DNA of 64,000 bases from Paludisphaera rhizosphaerae (GTDB lineage Bacteria; Planctomycetota; Planctomycetia; Isosphaerales; Isosphaeraceae), in assembly GCF_011065895.1 (NCBI RefSeq), contig NZ_JAALCR010000008.1, positions 186,001 to 250,000 of the forward strand. The letters are read 5' to 3'. This document shows positions 34,912 through 43,640 of the stretch, piece after piece; position 1 is the stretch's first letter; every line of letters begins with the position of its first letter. Made by a program: the position numbers and the translations under genes. The notes beneath the pieces are model-generated. The model worked only from the letters and a program-made list of their open reading frames with translations. It was not told the DNA's origin and made no database searches.

Positions 34912-35295
34912 TCAGCGCATCTCCTTGACGCCCTTCTTGCCGGCGACCGTCTTACGCGGTCCCTTCCGGGTGCGGGCGTTGGTCCGGGTTCGCTGACCGC
35001 GGACGGGCAGGCCCTTGCGGTGCCGCAGACCGCGATAGCAGCCGATCTCGCGGAGCCGGCCGATGTTCTGCTGGACCTGCCGGCGGAGCTGGCCTTCCAC
35101 CGTGTACTCGTTGTCGAGCAGGTTGGCGAGCTTTGCCAGATCGTCTTCGGACAGGTCGCGGGCCCGCTTCTCGGGATCGATCCCGGCGCGCTCGCAAAGC
35201 TCCGCCGCCAGGAACGGGCCGATCCCGTAGATGTAGCGCAGCGAGATCACCGTCCGCTTGTCGTTGGGGATGTCCACGCCCAGGATACGAGGCAT
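34912..35295 (-). CDS. rpsM: 30S ribosomal protein S13
   Basis: 127 aa. [14 protein letters not shown], then [39 protein letters not shown] are conserved S13 blocks. S13 contacts the P-site tRNA and the L5 bridge of the large subunit. It follows rpmJ after a 114-nt gap. Confidence 0.98.
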   Translation of the reverse strand: MPRILGVDIPNDKRTVISLRYIYGIGPFLAAELCERAGIDPEKRARDLSEDDLAKLANLLDNEYTVEGQLRRQVQQNIGRLREIGCYRGLRHRKGLPVRGQRTRTNARTRKGPRKTVAGKKGVKEMR

Positions 35296-35409
35296 TCCGT
35301 CAGTCTCCGTCGGTCGCGCAGGTCGGGTCGGGTTCGGGGGGGTGTTTTGCTAGAGCCGGGCTTGGAGCCGGCCCGGTCGTTCCGTTGAAGCGGAACGCCG
35401 GGGGGGCCG

Positions 35410-35523
35410 TCAGCCCTGGCGCTGCTTGTGCCGGGGGTTGGAGCAGATCACCAGGACCTTGCCCGCACGCCGGACGATCTTGCAATTCTCGCAGATCCGT
35501 TTGACGCTCGATCGAACTTTCAT
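35410..35523 (-). CDS. rpmJ: 50S ribosomal protein L36
   Basis: 37 aa, found by reading the gap upstream of rpsM. It begins [15 protein letters not shown] and ends N-P-R-H-K-Q-R-Q-G. The C-x2-C ... C-x4-H set is the zinc-binding (C+) form. The length is exactly typical. Its placement just before rpsM matches the conserved rpmJ-rpsM-rpsK-rpsD-rpoA-rplQ order. Confidence 0.97.
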   Translation of the reverse strand: MKVRSSVKRICENCKIVRRAGKVLVICSNPRHKQRQG

Positions 35524-36034
35524 GGTCGTCGCTGCTTTCGTATTCCGTCGGTCATCTTTCGCTTCGGGTCGCCCGCCGCGGCGCGGCTCGTTCTCGGCGG
35601 CCGGCGGCGCGAGGGCCCCGGCGACTCTCTCCTACGATCGTCGCCGCACGGTCGTTCGTTCGACGGACCGTCGCCCAGAGGGGCGGGGCCGAGCCGGCCC
35701 ATTCGAGGTTCCCGGGGGGCGGCAAAGCCGCGGCCCGGGAAAGGGGCCGGAAACGACGCGGCTTCGGACGGTCGCGATTCCAGCGGCGGCCGCCCGAAGT
35801 CTCGATGATCGCAATCGCCCAGGGATCCGCCGAATCGCCGGGCCTCAGGGGCCGGGCGCAACTCACCAAGGCGGACCTCGCAGGGGAATTCAACTATGCT
35901 AGCGGCTCTCCTTCAACTTCGCAAGAGGCGAAAAGCCATCTTTCGTCAAGATTATTCGACCGCGATTCCGCCGTCCGCTGGCCTCGGGGCCCTCGCATCC
36001 GCCCCGTCCTGTCCTGTCCTCGATCCCGGGTCAG
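35524..36034. other. Long intergenic region between map and rpmJ
   Basis: 511 nt inside the ribosomal cluster. infA is commonly found here in other bacteria, but no frame on either strand resembles IF-1, and open frames are low-complexity Arg/Pro/Gly shadows. The left three quarters are GC-rich without clear repeats. The right quarter holds the candidate promoter at 35896-35924. Confidence 0.65.
35896..35924 (-). promoter_or_regulatory. Candidate promoter for the rpmJ-rplQ segment
   Basis: On the minus strand TTGCGA (35924-35919) and TAGCAT (35901-35896) have a 17-base spacer; each matches the consensus at four of six positions. A TTGACG at 35949-35944 has no good -10 partner. If used, the leader of rpmJ would be about 370 nt. 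This is a weak prediction based on spacing and location. Confidence 0.35.
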
Positions 36035-36940
36035 TCAGGGGAGAGTGAGGATTTCGGGGCCGTCGGGGGTCATCGCGATCGTGTGTTCAAAGTGGGCGCT
36101 CGGGCGGCGGTCCTTGGTTTCCACGGTCCAACCGTCTTCGAGGGTTCGGACGTCGTTCGTTCCCATCGCAACCATGGGCTCGACGGCCAGGACGACGCCC
36201 GGTTCGAGCCGGATGTCGTGCTTTCGGAGCGCCTTGCTGACGAAGTTAGGAACCTGCGGCTCCTCGTGCATCTCCTTGCCGATGCCGTGACCGACGAAGT
36301 TCTCGATCACCGAGAACCCCTGGGATTTAACATACTGCTCCATCAAGGAGGCGACCTCGGACCAGTACCGGCATCGCCCCATCGCGCGGATGGCCAGCGC
36401 GAGAGTCTCGCGGGTTACGTCCAGGAGCTTTTGAACCTCGGGAGCGACTGCGCCGACAGCCAGCGTGACGGCGGCGTCGCCGCACCAGCCGTTGAATCGG
36501 CAGCCAGTGTCGACGGCCACGACGTCCCCCTCACGGAGAGGGCGACGGTTGGGGATCCCGTGGACGACCTGCTCGTTGACGCTTGAGCAGATCACGGCGG
36601 GGAAGGCGGGCTTCCCCTTGGTGGAGCAGGGGTAGCCGAGGAACAGAGGCGTCGCCCCTGCGTCGCGGAAGACGGCAGCGGCGGCGGCGTCCAGTTCGGC
36701 CGTCGTGACGCCCGGCTTGATCAGCTTGGCGACCTCGGCATGCGCGGTGGCCACCAGCCGGCCGGCCTCACGCATCAGAGCGATCTCGCGAGGGCTCTTG
36801 AGCTGAATCGTCGGCTGCCGACGACCCGGAGCCGGCGGCGAACCAGGCTTCGACGCGGCGACTCCCTCGGGGCGTTTGAGCGCCCCGGAGAGGAACGACG
36901 ACAGCGAGGGGCGGCGGCCCGGGACTCGGTGGGATGACAC
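36035..36940 (-). CDS. map: Type I methionine aminopeptidase with N-terminal extension
   Basis: 301 aa from the GTG at 36940 with GGAGG nine bases upstream. The catalytic domain starts at about residue 45 (I-Q-L-K-S-P-R-E-I-A-L-M-R-E-A-G). Metal ligands are in V-A-V-D-T-G-C and G-D-A-A-V-T (two Asp), F-V-G-H-G-I-G (His), V-E-P-M (Glu) and F-E-H-T-I-A (Glu). It removes initiator Met from nascent proteins. The first 45 residues are basic and Pro/Ser-rich (P-G-R-R-P-S-L-S-S-F), absent from E. coli Map; such extensions can mediate ribosome or metal-site interactions, but this is inference. It follows secY, where adk would often intervene. Confidence 0.95.
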   Translation of the reverse strand: MSSHRVPGRRPSLSSFLSGALKRPEGVAASKPGSPPAPGRRQPTIQLKSPREIALMREAGRLVATAHAEVAKLIKPGVTTAELDAAAAAVFRDAGATPLFLGYPCSTKGKPAFPAVICSSVNEQVVHGIPNRRPLREGDVVAVDTGCRFNGWCGDAAVTLAVGAVAPEVQKLLDVTRETLALAIRAMGRCRYWSEVASLMEQYVKSQGFSVIENFVGHGIGKEMHEEPQVPNFVSKALRKHDIRLEPGVVLAVEPMVAMGTNDVRTLEDGWTVETKDRRPSAHFEHTIAMTPDGPEILTLP

Positions 36941-36973
36941 GATTCAGGGCCTCCGGGCGACGTACCGATCAGA

Positions 36974-38350
36974 TCACTTGCGGTTGACCAGCCCCGTGTA
37001 GTTTCGCATCACGAGGTGGCTGTCGATCTTCTGCACCAGGTCAAGGCAGACGCTGACGACGATCAGCAGGCCGGTGCCGCCGAGGAACTGGGCGACGGTG
37101 AAGTCAACCCCGAGCCACGTCTGCACGAGCGAGGGAATCACCGCCACGAGCGACAGGAAGGCCGCCCCGACGTAGGTGATCCGCAGCATGACCTTCTCCA
37201 GATACTCGGCCGTCCGCCGCCCGGGGCGGTATCCCGGGATGAAGCTGCCGTAGTCCTTCAGGTTCTCGGACATGTCCTTCGGGTTGAAGGTGATGGCCGT
37301 CCAGAAGTAGCAGAAGAAGTAGATCATGATAATGTTGCAGACCGTGTACAGGTAGCTCTGACGCTGGAAAGCGTCGGCCATGTCCTGGAACAGGGTCGCG
37401 AAGAACGAGCCGATCGTCCACGAGGTCTCCGACCGGAGGCCGGCGGTCGCTCGGGCCAGACCGTTGAAGATCAGCGAGGGGAAGATGAGCAGGCTGGAGG
37501 CGAAGATGATCGGCATGACGCCGGCCTGGTTCACCTTCAGGGGCAGAAACTGCCGCGTCCCGCCGAAGACCCTGCGGCCGCGAACATGCTTGGCCGACTG
37601 GGTCGGGATCCGCCGCTGGCTCTCGGTTATTGCTATGACTCCGACCACGACGGCGACGAAGAGGATCGCCAGCAAGGCGAGCTGGATGATGCCCAACTTG
37701 CCCTGTTCGGGCGTCAGCCGGGTCGATGCGCTCTGCCAGAGCCCCTGCAAGGCCACCGGCATCCGCGAGAGGATGCCCGCCATGATCAAGAGGCTGATGC
37801 CGTTGCCGATGCCGTACTCGTCGATCTGCTCGCCGACCCACATCAGGAAGATTGTGCCGGCCGTCATGATGCAGACTGAAACCATGCCGTGCCAGAAGTC
37901 GCGATACTGGGGGAGTACCACGTTCATCTGGGGACTCATCATGTATTGGACCCAGAAAGCGCTCTGAATCGCGCATAACAAGACGGTCGCGTAGCGTGTG
38001 TACTCGTTGATCCGCTTCCGGCCGCTCTCCCCTTCCTTCATCATCGCTTCGAGCGAGGGAACCACGCTGCCGAGAAGCTGGAAGATGATGGACGCCGAAA
38101 TGTAAGGCATGATCCCCAGGCCGAAGATCGTGCTCATGCCGATCGACGTGCCGCCGAACATGGCGACGGTGCCGAAGATCTTGCCGGCGGCGTTGGTGTT
38201 GAGCTGCTCTTCCCAGTTGCGAAGCTGGGCCTGGTTGACGATCGGCAGCGGGACGTAGAACCCGATCCGGTAGATGGCCAGCAGCAGGGCGGTGAACAGG
38301 ATCTTACGCCGAAGCTCGGGGATCTTGAAGATGGTGATCAGCTTGTCCAC
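36974..38350 (-). CDS. secY: Preprotein translocase channel subunit SecY
   Basis: 458 aa with about ten membrane helices. It begins I-F-K-I-P-E-L-R-R-K-I-L-F-T-A and contains F-G-L-G-I-M-P-Y-I-S-A-S-I-I-F-Q-L-L, the plug-region and second-helix signature, and G-I-G-N-G-I-S-L-L-I in helix 4. The cytoplasmic loop Y-G-S-F-I-P-G-Y-R-P-G-R-R-T-A-E-Y-L is the SecA/ribosome docking loop. The channel moves secreted proteins, such as the signal-peptide proteins in this window, across the membrane. It follows rplO. Confidence 0.98.
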   Translation of the reverse strand: MDKLITIFKIPELRRKILFTALLLAIYRIGFYVPLPIVNQAQLRNWEEQLNTNAAGKIFGTVAMFGGTSIGMSTIFGLGIMPYISASIIFQLLGSVVPSLEAMMKEGESGRKRINEYTRYATVLLCAIQSAFWVQYMMSPQMNVVLPQYRDFWHGMVSVCIMTAGTIFLMWVGEQIDEYGIGNGISLLIMAGILSRMPVALQGLWQSASTRLTPEQGKLGIIQLALLAILFVAVVVGVIAITESQRRIPTQSAKHVRGRRVFGGTRQFLPLKVNQAGVMPIIFASSLLIFPSLIFNGLARATAGLRSETSWTIGSFFATLFQDMADAFQRQSYLYTVCNIIMIYFFCYFWTAITFNPKDMSENLKDYGSFIPGYRPGRRTAEYLEKVMLRITYVGAAFLSLVAVIPSLVQTWLGVDFTVAQFLGGTGLLIVVSVCLDLVQKIDSHLVMRNYTGLVNRK

Positions 38351-38511
38351 GCGCGATCGCCTCCGCTGGGCTCTTCTGTCGGTCGGTCGGTTGGTCGCGG
38401 CCCGTCCGAGGGCCGGCGCGGGGCGACGCCCCTTGTTCCTTCAATGGACGTTCCCCGCCGCGCCGATCGCTCGGCGGGGCGGGGTTGTCGGTTGACTCGG
38501 ATCGAAACCGC

Positions 38512-39006
38512 TCAGGAAGCGGCTTCGGCTTCGTCGTTCTGGGGCTTGCCGATGTAGGGAACCTCGACGGCCTTGCCGCCGGCGGCGGCGATCTTCTTGG
38601 CGGCCGATTCGCTGAACTTGGTCGCGTGGACCTCCAGCGCCTTGGTCAGCTCGCCGTCGCCGAGCACCTTGATGCCGGTGTGGGCGTAGCCCCTGACCAG
38701 CTTCTTGGCCCGGAGGGCGGCCTCGTCGACCACGCCGGCCTCGGTGAAGACCACTTCGAGGTCGCCGATGTTGATGAGGGCGTAGTGCTTCTTGAAGGCG
38801 CCGTTGAAGAAGCCGCGCTTCGGGACACGGCGGGCGAGGGTGATCTGGCCGCCCTCGAAGAGAGCGCCGATCTTGAAGCCCTGCCGCGACGAGTGGCCCT
38901 TGTGGCCCTTGCTGGAGGTCTTGCCGTGGCCGGAGCCGACGCCGCGACCGACGCGCTTGCGCTTCTTGCGGCGCTCGATACCCTGGCTGATGTCGTGGAG
39001 TTGCAT
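38512..39006 (-). CDS. rplO: 50S ribosomal protein L15
   Basis: 164 aa. The N-terminal basic extension R-K-K-R-K-R-V-G-R-G-V-G-S-G-H-G-K-T and K-G-H-K-G-H-S-S-R is the rRNA-buried arm of L15. F-E-G-G-Q-I-T-L-A-R-R-V-P-K-R-G-F marks the globular part. A C-terminal tail rich in Ala/Glu is present. It begins at the last base of the rpsE stop codon, so the two are translationally coupled; rpmD (L30), which usually lies between them, is absent. Confidence 0.97.
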   Translation of the reverse strand: MQLHDISQGIERRKKRKRVGRGVGSGHGKTSSKGHKGHSSRQGFKIGALFEGGQITLARRVPKRGFFNGAFKKHYALINIGDLEVVFTEAGVVDEAALRAKKLVRGYAHTGIKVLGDGELTKALEVHATKFSESAAKKIAAAGGKAVEVPYIGKPQNDEAEAAS

Positions 39007-39509
39007 TAGATCTGGACTCCCCGGAGGCGGGCGATCTCTTCCTTCGTGCGGAGCTGACCGAGGCCCTGGATGGCGGCCTTCACGAGGTTCAGCTTGTTGG
39101 TGGAGCCGAAGCTCTTGGTGAGGACGTCCTTGATGCCGGCGGCCTCAACCACGGCGCGGACGGCGCCGCCGGCGATGACGCCGGTGCCCGGGCTGGCGGG
39201 CATGAGCAGGACGCTCGCCGCGCCGAACCGGCCGACGACGGCGTGGGGGATGGTCGTCCCCTTGAGCTGGACGGACTTCATCTGCTTGTGGGCGTCCTTG
39301 ACGCCCTTCTCGACGGCGGGGGGGACTTCGTTGGCCTTGCCGTAGCCCCAGCTCACCTGACCGCGGCCGTTGCCGACCACGACGAGCGCGTTGAAGCTGA
39401 AACGGCGGCCCCCCTTCACGACGGCCGCGCAACGGCGGATGGAGACGACGCTCTCCGTCCATTCCCCGCGGTCGCGGTCGCGGTCTCGGCCTCGGCTATC
39501 GGTCGACAC
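39006..39509 (-). CDS. rpsE: 30S ribosomal protein S5
   Basis: 167 aa. After an R-D-R-D-rich start it has [27 protein letters not shown] (double-stranded-RNA-binding domain), then [17 protein letters not shown] and [18 protein letters not shown]5 shapes decoding fidelity and the mRNA entry channel. The overlap with rplO is one base. Confidence 0.97.
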   Translation of the reverse strand: MSTDSRGRDRDRDRGEWTESVVSIRRCAAVVKGGRRFSFNALVVVGNGRGQVSWGYGKANEVPPAVEKGVKDAHKQMKSVQLKGTTIPHAVVGRFGAASVLLMPASPGTGVIAGGAVRAVVEAAGIKDVLTKSFGSTNKLNLVKAAIQGLGQLRTKEEIARLRGVQI

Positions 39510-39571
39510 TGGGCATGCTCCTGTCGGTCATTCTGCTCGATCGTGATGAATCGGGGGGCTTGGGCGTCGGG

Positions 39572-39949
39572 TCAGAACTGGAGCCCGCCCTCGCGGGCGG
39601 CGGCGGCCAGGGCTTCGACGCGGCCGTGATACTTGTAGCTGCGGCGGTCGAAGCAGACCTTCTCGACGCCGGCCTTCTTGGCCCGATCGGCGACAAGCCG
39701 GCCGACGACGGAAGCAGCGGCCTTGTTGCCGCCGTACTTGACCTCGGCCTTGACCTCGGGGTCGACGGTGCTCGCCGACGCCAGGGTCTTCCCGGCCGCG
39801 TCGTCGATGACCTGGGCGTAGATGTGCTTCGAGCTGCGGAAGACGGCCAGACGGGGACGCTCGGGCGTCCCGCTGAGCCGCTTGCGGATCCGGCGCTGGC
39901 GGCGGACGCGACGCGTCTGGACCAGCAGGTGGTGGTTGGCGGTGTCCAC
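39572..39949 (-). CDS. rplR: 50S ribosomal protein L18
   Basis: 125 aa. [32 protein letters not shown] and [24 protein letters not shown] are standard L18 blocks; it binds 5S rRNA with L5. The N-terminus is slightly extended. It lies between rplF and rpsE. Confidence 0.97.
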   Translation of the reverse strand: MDTANHHLLVQTRRVRRQRRIRKRLSGTPERPRLAVFRSSKHIYAQVIDDAAGKTLASASTVDPEVKAEVKYGGNKAAASVVGRLVADRAKKAGVEKVCFDRRSYKYHGRVEALAAAAREGGLQF

Positions 39950-40050
39950 GGGAACGATCCTCTCGCTGCGGGGGGCTTATGCCCTCCCAGTCCTGGCCTT
40001 CGGTGTTTCTTGCTTGATTTTATCGCGCCGCCTAGGCGCCGCGGAGGGAG

Positions 40051-40602
40051 TTACTTCGAGCCGAAGGCCTTGCCGGCCTTGCGACGGACGACCTCGCCCT
40101 CGTAGCGGATGCCCTTGCCCTTGTAAGGCTCGGGGGGACGGACGCGGCGGATCTCGGCGGCGAACTGGCCGACGGCCTGCTTGTCCGCTCCGGTCACCGT
40201 GATGTGGGTGGCGTCGGGGACCGTCACCGACACGCCGGCGGGGGCCTCCAGGACGTGCTGGTTGGCGTAGCCGACCTGAAGGGCCACGGTGTTGGCCTTC
40301 TTCAGCTGGGCCTGGTAGCCGACGCCGACGATTTCCAGCTTCTTGGTGTAGCCGGTCGTCACGCCCTCGACCATGTTGGCGACGAGGCTGCGGGTCAGGC
40401 CGTGGAGGGCCCGGCTCACGCGCTCGTCGTCGCGGCGGGCGACGACCAATTCCTTCTTCGCCTCGTCGAAGGTCACGCTGACCTCGGGACGGTGGGCGTA
40501 GCTCAGCTTCCCCTTGGGCCCCTCGACGTTGACCGTCGAGTCGGCGATCGCGACCTTCACGTTGGCCGGTACGACGACCGGTTTGCGACCGATACGGGAC
40601 AT
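40051..40602 (-). CDS. rplF: 50S ribosomal protein L6
   Basis: 183 aa. M-S-R-I-G-R-K-P-V-V-V-P at the start, V-E-G-P-K-G-K-L in the first domain, and the C-terminal R-R-V-R-P-P-E-P-Y-K-G-K-G-I-R-Y-E-G-E signature identify L6, which lies near the GTPase-associated centre. Length is close to the usual 177-180. It follows rpsH by 61 nt. Confidence 0.98.
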   Translation of the reverse strand: MSRIGRKPVVVPANVKVAIADSTVNVEGPKGKLSYAHRPEVSVTFDEAKKELVVARRDDERVSRALHGLTRSLVANMVEGVTTGYTKKLEIVGVGYQAQLKKANTVALQVGYANQHVLEAPAGVSVTVPDATHITVTGADKQAVGQFAAEIRRVRPPEPYKGKGIRYEGEVVRRKAGKAFGSK

Positions 40603-40663
40603 GGCTCCGTCTTCCTCGGATTCGTGGGGTTCGTGGCGTCTCGTTCGAGCGGGACGGGCCGGA

Positions 40664-41059
40664 TCAATAAATCATCGCCAGCACTTCGCCGCCCACCTTC
40701 TCGGTGCGGGCCTTGCGGTCGCTGACGATGCCGCGGGGAGTGCTGAGGATCTGGATGCCCATCCCGCCCAGCACCGGCTTCAGCTCCTTGTAGCCGCGGT
40801 AGACCCGACGGCCGGGCTTGCTGATACGGTCGATCTTGGTGATCAGCCGCTCGCCGTTAGGGCCGTACTTCATGTGCAGCCGGAGCGTGCGGGCCGGGAC
40901 GGTGTCGATCTCCTCGAAGTCCCAGATGTAGCCTTCGTCCTTGAGCACCTGGGCGATCCCCCGCCGCATGTTCGACGCGGGCATGTCCAGGTTGGTGCGC
41001 TCGATCCGGACGGCGTTGCGGATCCGGGTCAGCATATCTGCGATCGGGTCGGTCATCAT
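40664..41059 (-). CDS. rpsH: 30S ribosomal protein S8
   Basis: 131 aa. M-M-T-D-P-I-A-D-M-L-T-R-I-R-N-A at the start and the C-terminal R-I-S-K-P-G-R-R-V-Y and I-L-S-T-P-R-G-I-V-S-D-R-K-A-R are diagnostic for S8. It binds helix 21 of 16S rRNA. In E. coli it represses the spc operon; regulation here is not shown. Confidence 0.98.
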   Translation of the reverse strand: MMTDPIADMLTRIRNAVRIERTNLDMPASNMRRGIAQVLKDEGYIWDFEEIDTVPARTLRLHMKYGPNGERLITKIDRISKPGRRVYRGYKELKPVLGGMGIQILSTPRGIVSDRKARTEKVGGEVLAMIY

Positions 41060-41209
41060 GGCGGGGAAGCCTTCCTGAACCGCCGCGGGTAACGCCCCCG
41101 GGCTCTGCTTCTAGCGAGCCTCGTTCGGGGATCGTCGGCGCGGCGGGCGACTCGGACGGACGCGTCGATTCGGTTCGGTGTACGGGGTTGGGCTAGGGGG
41201 GGGCGGCTC

Positions 41210-41395
41210 TTACCAGCTCGCCTTCTTGACGCCCGGGATCAGGCCCCGGCTGGCCAGATTCCGGAAGCAGATCCGGCAGATGCCGAACTTCCGATAGTAG
41301 GCGCGGGGGCGGCCGCAGAGCCGGCACCGGTTCCGGTGCTGAACGGCGAACTTGCGGGGCGTCTCGGACTTGATCTTCTGGGCCTTGGTCGACAT
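41210..41395 (-). CDS. rpsN: 30S ribosomal protein S14, zinc-binding type
   Basis: 61 aa from the ATG at 41395, which has GGAAGG six bases upstream; a TTG two codons earlier is unlikely. The zinc site is C-R-L-C-G-R-P and C-R-I-C-F with a conserved R-A-Y-Y-R-K-F-G between. It ends with I-P-G-V-K-K-A-S-W, typical of the short C+ form (type Z). It lies between rplE and rpsH. Confidence 0.97.
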   Translation of the reverse strand: MSTKAQKIKSETPRKFAVQHRNRCRLCGRPRAYYRKFGICRICFRNLASRGLIPGVKKASW

Positions 41396-41486
41396 GCTCA
41401 ACCTTCCAGGACCGTTGGGAGGACGCCTCTCGGCGTCTGGTCGTCTCGCGTCGGTTCGGTGCAGTTAATGGTACGGGTCGGTCGGC

Positions 41487-42041
41487 TTACTTACGACCGC
41501 CGGGCTGACGGAACGGCACGCCGAAGAGGCGGAGCAGTTCGCGGGCCTGGTCGTCGTTCTTCGCCGTGGTGACGATGGTGACGTCCATGCCGTGGGTGTG
41601 CTGGATGCGGTCGGCGTCGATTTCGGGGAAGACGACCTGCTCCGCCAGGCCCAGGCTGTAGTTGCCGTGGCCGTCGAAGCTGTTGGGGTTGACGCCGCGG
41701 AAGTCGCGGATACGAGGCAGAGCGATGGAGACCAGGCGGTCGAGGAATTCATACATCCTCGCTCCGCGGAGCGTCACCTTGCAGCCGATGTCGTTTCCTT
41801 CGCGGAGGCGGAAGCCGGAGACCGACGTCTTGGCCTTGGTGATCATCGGCTTCTGGCCGGTGATCTTCCCCAGGCTGTCGACGGCCGATTCCAGCACGGC
41901 CTTGTCCTGGGTCGCCTTGCCGACGCCCATGTTGACCACGATCTTGTCGATCTTGGGGATCGACATCGGGTTCTCAAGGTTGAACTTGGCGGCGACCGCC
42001 GTCTTGATCTCGTTCTTGTACAGTTCCTGGAGGCGAGCCAT
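41487..42041 (-). CDS. rplE: 50S ribosomal protein L5
   Basis: 184 aa. M-A-R-L-Q-E-L-Y-K-N-E-I, V-V-N-M-G-V-G-K-A-T-Q-D, I-T-G-Q-K-P-M-I-T-K-A-K-T-S-V-S-G-F-R-L-R-E-G and D-F-R-G-V-N-P-N-S-F-D-G-H-G-N-Y are canonical. L5 anchors 5S rRNA and contacts P-site tRNA. It follows rplX by 61 nt. Confidence 0.98.
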   Translation of the reverse strand: MARLQELYKNEIKTAVAAKFNLENPMSIPKIDKIVVNMGVGKATQDKAVLESAVDSLGKITGQKPMITKAKTSVSGFRLREGNDIGCKVTLRGARMYEFLDRLVSIALPRIRDFRGVNPNSFDGHGNYSLGLAEQVVFPEIDADRIQHTHGMDVTIVTTAKNDDQARELLRLFGVPFRQPGGRK

Positions 42042-42102
42042 TTCTCGTTTGTCCTGATCGGGGCCGGCGGTCTTCTCAGCTCAGCTCAAGCGCGAACCCG
42101 GT

Positions 42103-42489
42103 TCAATGCTTGGCGGCCTGGGCGGCGTAAGCCTCGGCGTGGGCCTGCTTCTTGGGGCCGAGCGTCCCGAGGCCGGTCCCGCACTTGCGGCAGTAGCGCT
42201 CCTTACGGCCCTCAGAGGTCAGCCGGGCACCCTGACGGACGCCGCGGTTGCACTTGGGGCAGAAGAGCATGACGTTCGAGACGTCGATGGGCATTTCCTT
42301 GGAAAGCCGGCCCCCCTGGGGGTTCTTCTGGCTCGGCTTCATGTGCTTGTAGACCCGGTTGACCCCCTGGACGACGACCTTGTTCTTCGAGGGGAGGGAG
42401 CGCAGCACCTTGGCGATGCGGCGGTTCTCGGGCGTCCCCTTGTCGTCGCCGGCGATCACTTCGACCTGGTCGTCTTTGCGGATGTTCAT
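42103..42489 (-). CDS. rplX: 50S ribosomal protein L24
   Basis: 128 aa. The KOW motif is V-E-V-I-A-G-D-D-K-G-T-P-E-N-R-R-I-A-K-V-L-R, with about five extra residues compared with the usual G-K-T-G-K-V. Then V-V-V-Q-G-V-N-R-V-Y-K-H-M-K-P and a zinc ribbon C-P-K-C ... C-R-K-C, also seen in several other bacteria. L24 initiates 50S assembly near the tunnel exit. A His/Ala-rich tail ends the protein. Confidence 0.96.
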   Translation of the reverse strand: MNIRKDDQVEVIAGDDKGTPENRRIAKVLRSLPSKNKVVVQGVNRVYKHMKPSQKNPQGGRLSKEMPIDVSNVMLFCPKCNRGVRQGARLTSEGRKERYCRKCGTGLGTLGPKKQAHAEAYAAQAAKH

Positions 42490-42550
42490 GTCTTGCTCGC
42501 TGAGGGGGACTGGGTCCGCCCGGGGGGTCGGGGCTCGGTCCGGGTCGTCG

Positions 42551-42931
42551 TCAGACGACCTCGGCGGCCAGGCTGATGATCTTCATGAACTGGCGGTCGC
42601 GCAGCTCGCGGGCGATCGCACCGAAGATGCGGGTGCCGCGGGGGTTCTTTTCGTTGTCGATCAGGACGACGGCGTTGCGGTCGAACTTGACGTAGCTGCC
42701 GTCGCCCCGGCGGGCCTGGGTGCGGGTCCGGACGACCACGCAGCGGACGACGTCGCCCGCCTTCACGTCGCCGCCGGGCGAGGCCTTCTTGACGCTGGCG
42801 ATGATGACGTCCCCAATGCCGGCCACGCGTCGCTTGTACCGCGAAGCGCTGCCGCCGAGGACCTTGATGCACATCACTTCCTTGGCGCCCGAGTTGTCGG
42901 CCACGTCGAGCCGGGTCTGCATCTGGATCAT
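42551..42931 (-). CDS. rplN: 50S ribosomal protein L14
   Basis: 126 aa. [20 protein letters not shown] at the start, [11 protein letters not shown] and [13 protein letters not shown] are standard L14. It forms inter-subunit bridges and binds the silencing factor RsfS where present. It precedes rplX by 61 nt. Confidence 0.98.
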   Translation of the reverse strand: MIQMQTRLDVADNSGAKEVMCIKVLGGSASRYKRRVAGIGDVIIASVKKASPGGDVKAGDVVRCVVVRTRTQARRGDGSYVKFDRNAVVLIDNEKNPRGTRIFGAIARELRDRQFMKIISLAAEVV

Positions 42932-42968
42932 GGTCGGTGGACCTTTCTTCGTCGCTCAGTGGGGCCGA

Positions 42969-43307
42969 TCACTCGGCGGGGGCCGCGGCGGCCTCGCCCT
43001 CGCCGGCGAGCGCCTGCTGGGCGCCCTTGCGGATGATCCGGACCAGCCGCCACCGCTTCAGCTTCGACAGCGGCCGCGTCTCCATGATCTCGACCACGTC
43101 GCCCACGTGGGACTCGTTGGTTTCGTCGTGGGTGTGGCAGACGGTCCGCCGCTTCATCAGCTTGCCGTACTTGTCGTGGGGCACAAGCCGCTCGACGACG
43201 ACCCGGCGGGTCTTGTTCATCTTGTCGGACATCACCACGCCGACCTCCGTCTTGCGGGGGCGGCGGGCCGGCGCTGGTTTGGCGTTGGCGGGGCTGGGCT
43301 GGCTCAT
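42969..43307 (-). CDS. rpsQ: 30S ribosomal protein S17
   Basis: 112 aa from the ATG at 43307; a 15-codon upstream frame is unlikely. An Ala/Pro-rich N-terminal extension (about 25 residues) precedes the OB-fold: G-V-V-M-S-D-K-M-N-K-T-R-R-V-V-V-E and D-V-V-E-I-M-E-T-R-P-L-S-K-L-K-R-W-R-L-V. The E. coli protein is 84 aa, so both ends are extended here (the C-terminus ends A-A-A-A-P-A-E). Confidence 0.95.
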   Translation of the reverse strand: MSQPSPANAKPAPARRPRKTEVGVVMSDKMNKTRRVVVERLVPHDKYGKLMKRRTVCHTHDETNESHVGDVVEIMETRPLSKLKRWRLVRIIRKGAQQALAGEGEAAAAPAE

Positions 43308-43354
43308 CGTGCGTGCTTCGGTCCTGGGTTTGGGCGGGGGACGGCCCCGCAAGG

Positions 43355-43576
43355 TCAGGAGGCGGCCCCGGCGGTCTTCACGCGATCGATCTCGCGCTGG
43401 CGGAGGATCGTCTTGATCCGCGCGATTTCGCGCTTCGCCTTGACGATCTCGCTGGGGGCCTCGAGCCGCTCCGTCTCACTCTGGAGACGAAGGCGGAACA
43501 GGTTCTTCTGGACGTCCTTGAGCTGCAATTCGAGCTGCTCGTCGGAATGTTCGCGGAGTTCGGAGGCCTTGCTCAT
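43355..43576 (-). CDS. rpmC: 50S ribosomal protein L29
   Basis: 73 aa, a helical hairpin: M-S-K-A-S-E-L-R-E-H-S-D-E-Q-L, L-K-D-V-Q-K-N-L-F-R-L-R-L-Q and I-V-K-A-K-R-E-I-A-R-I-K-T-I-L-R-Q-R-E. L29 sits at the tunnel exit beside L23, where SRP and trigger factor dock. It follows rplP by 64 nt. Confidence 0.97.
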   Translation of the reverse strand: MSKASELREHSDEQLELQLKDVQKNLFRLRLQSETERLEAPSEIVKAKREIARIKTILRQREIDRVKTAGAAS

Positions 43577-43640
43577 GGTTCCTTCTCGCTTCCGGTCGTC
43601 GCGTCGCGGCGGACCGCCCGCCCCGAAGGGCGGGCTCGGC

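Noticed and set aside
35524-36034. Possible infA (IF-1) between map and rpmJ
   Set aside because: All frames on both strands were read; none shows the IF-1 OB-fold start or its R-x-R-I pattern.
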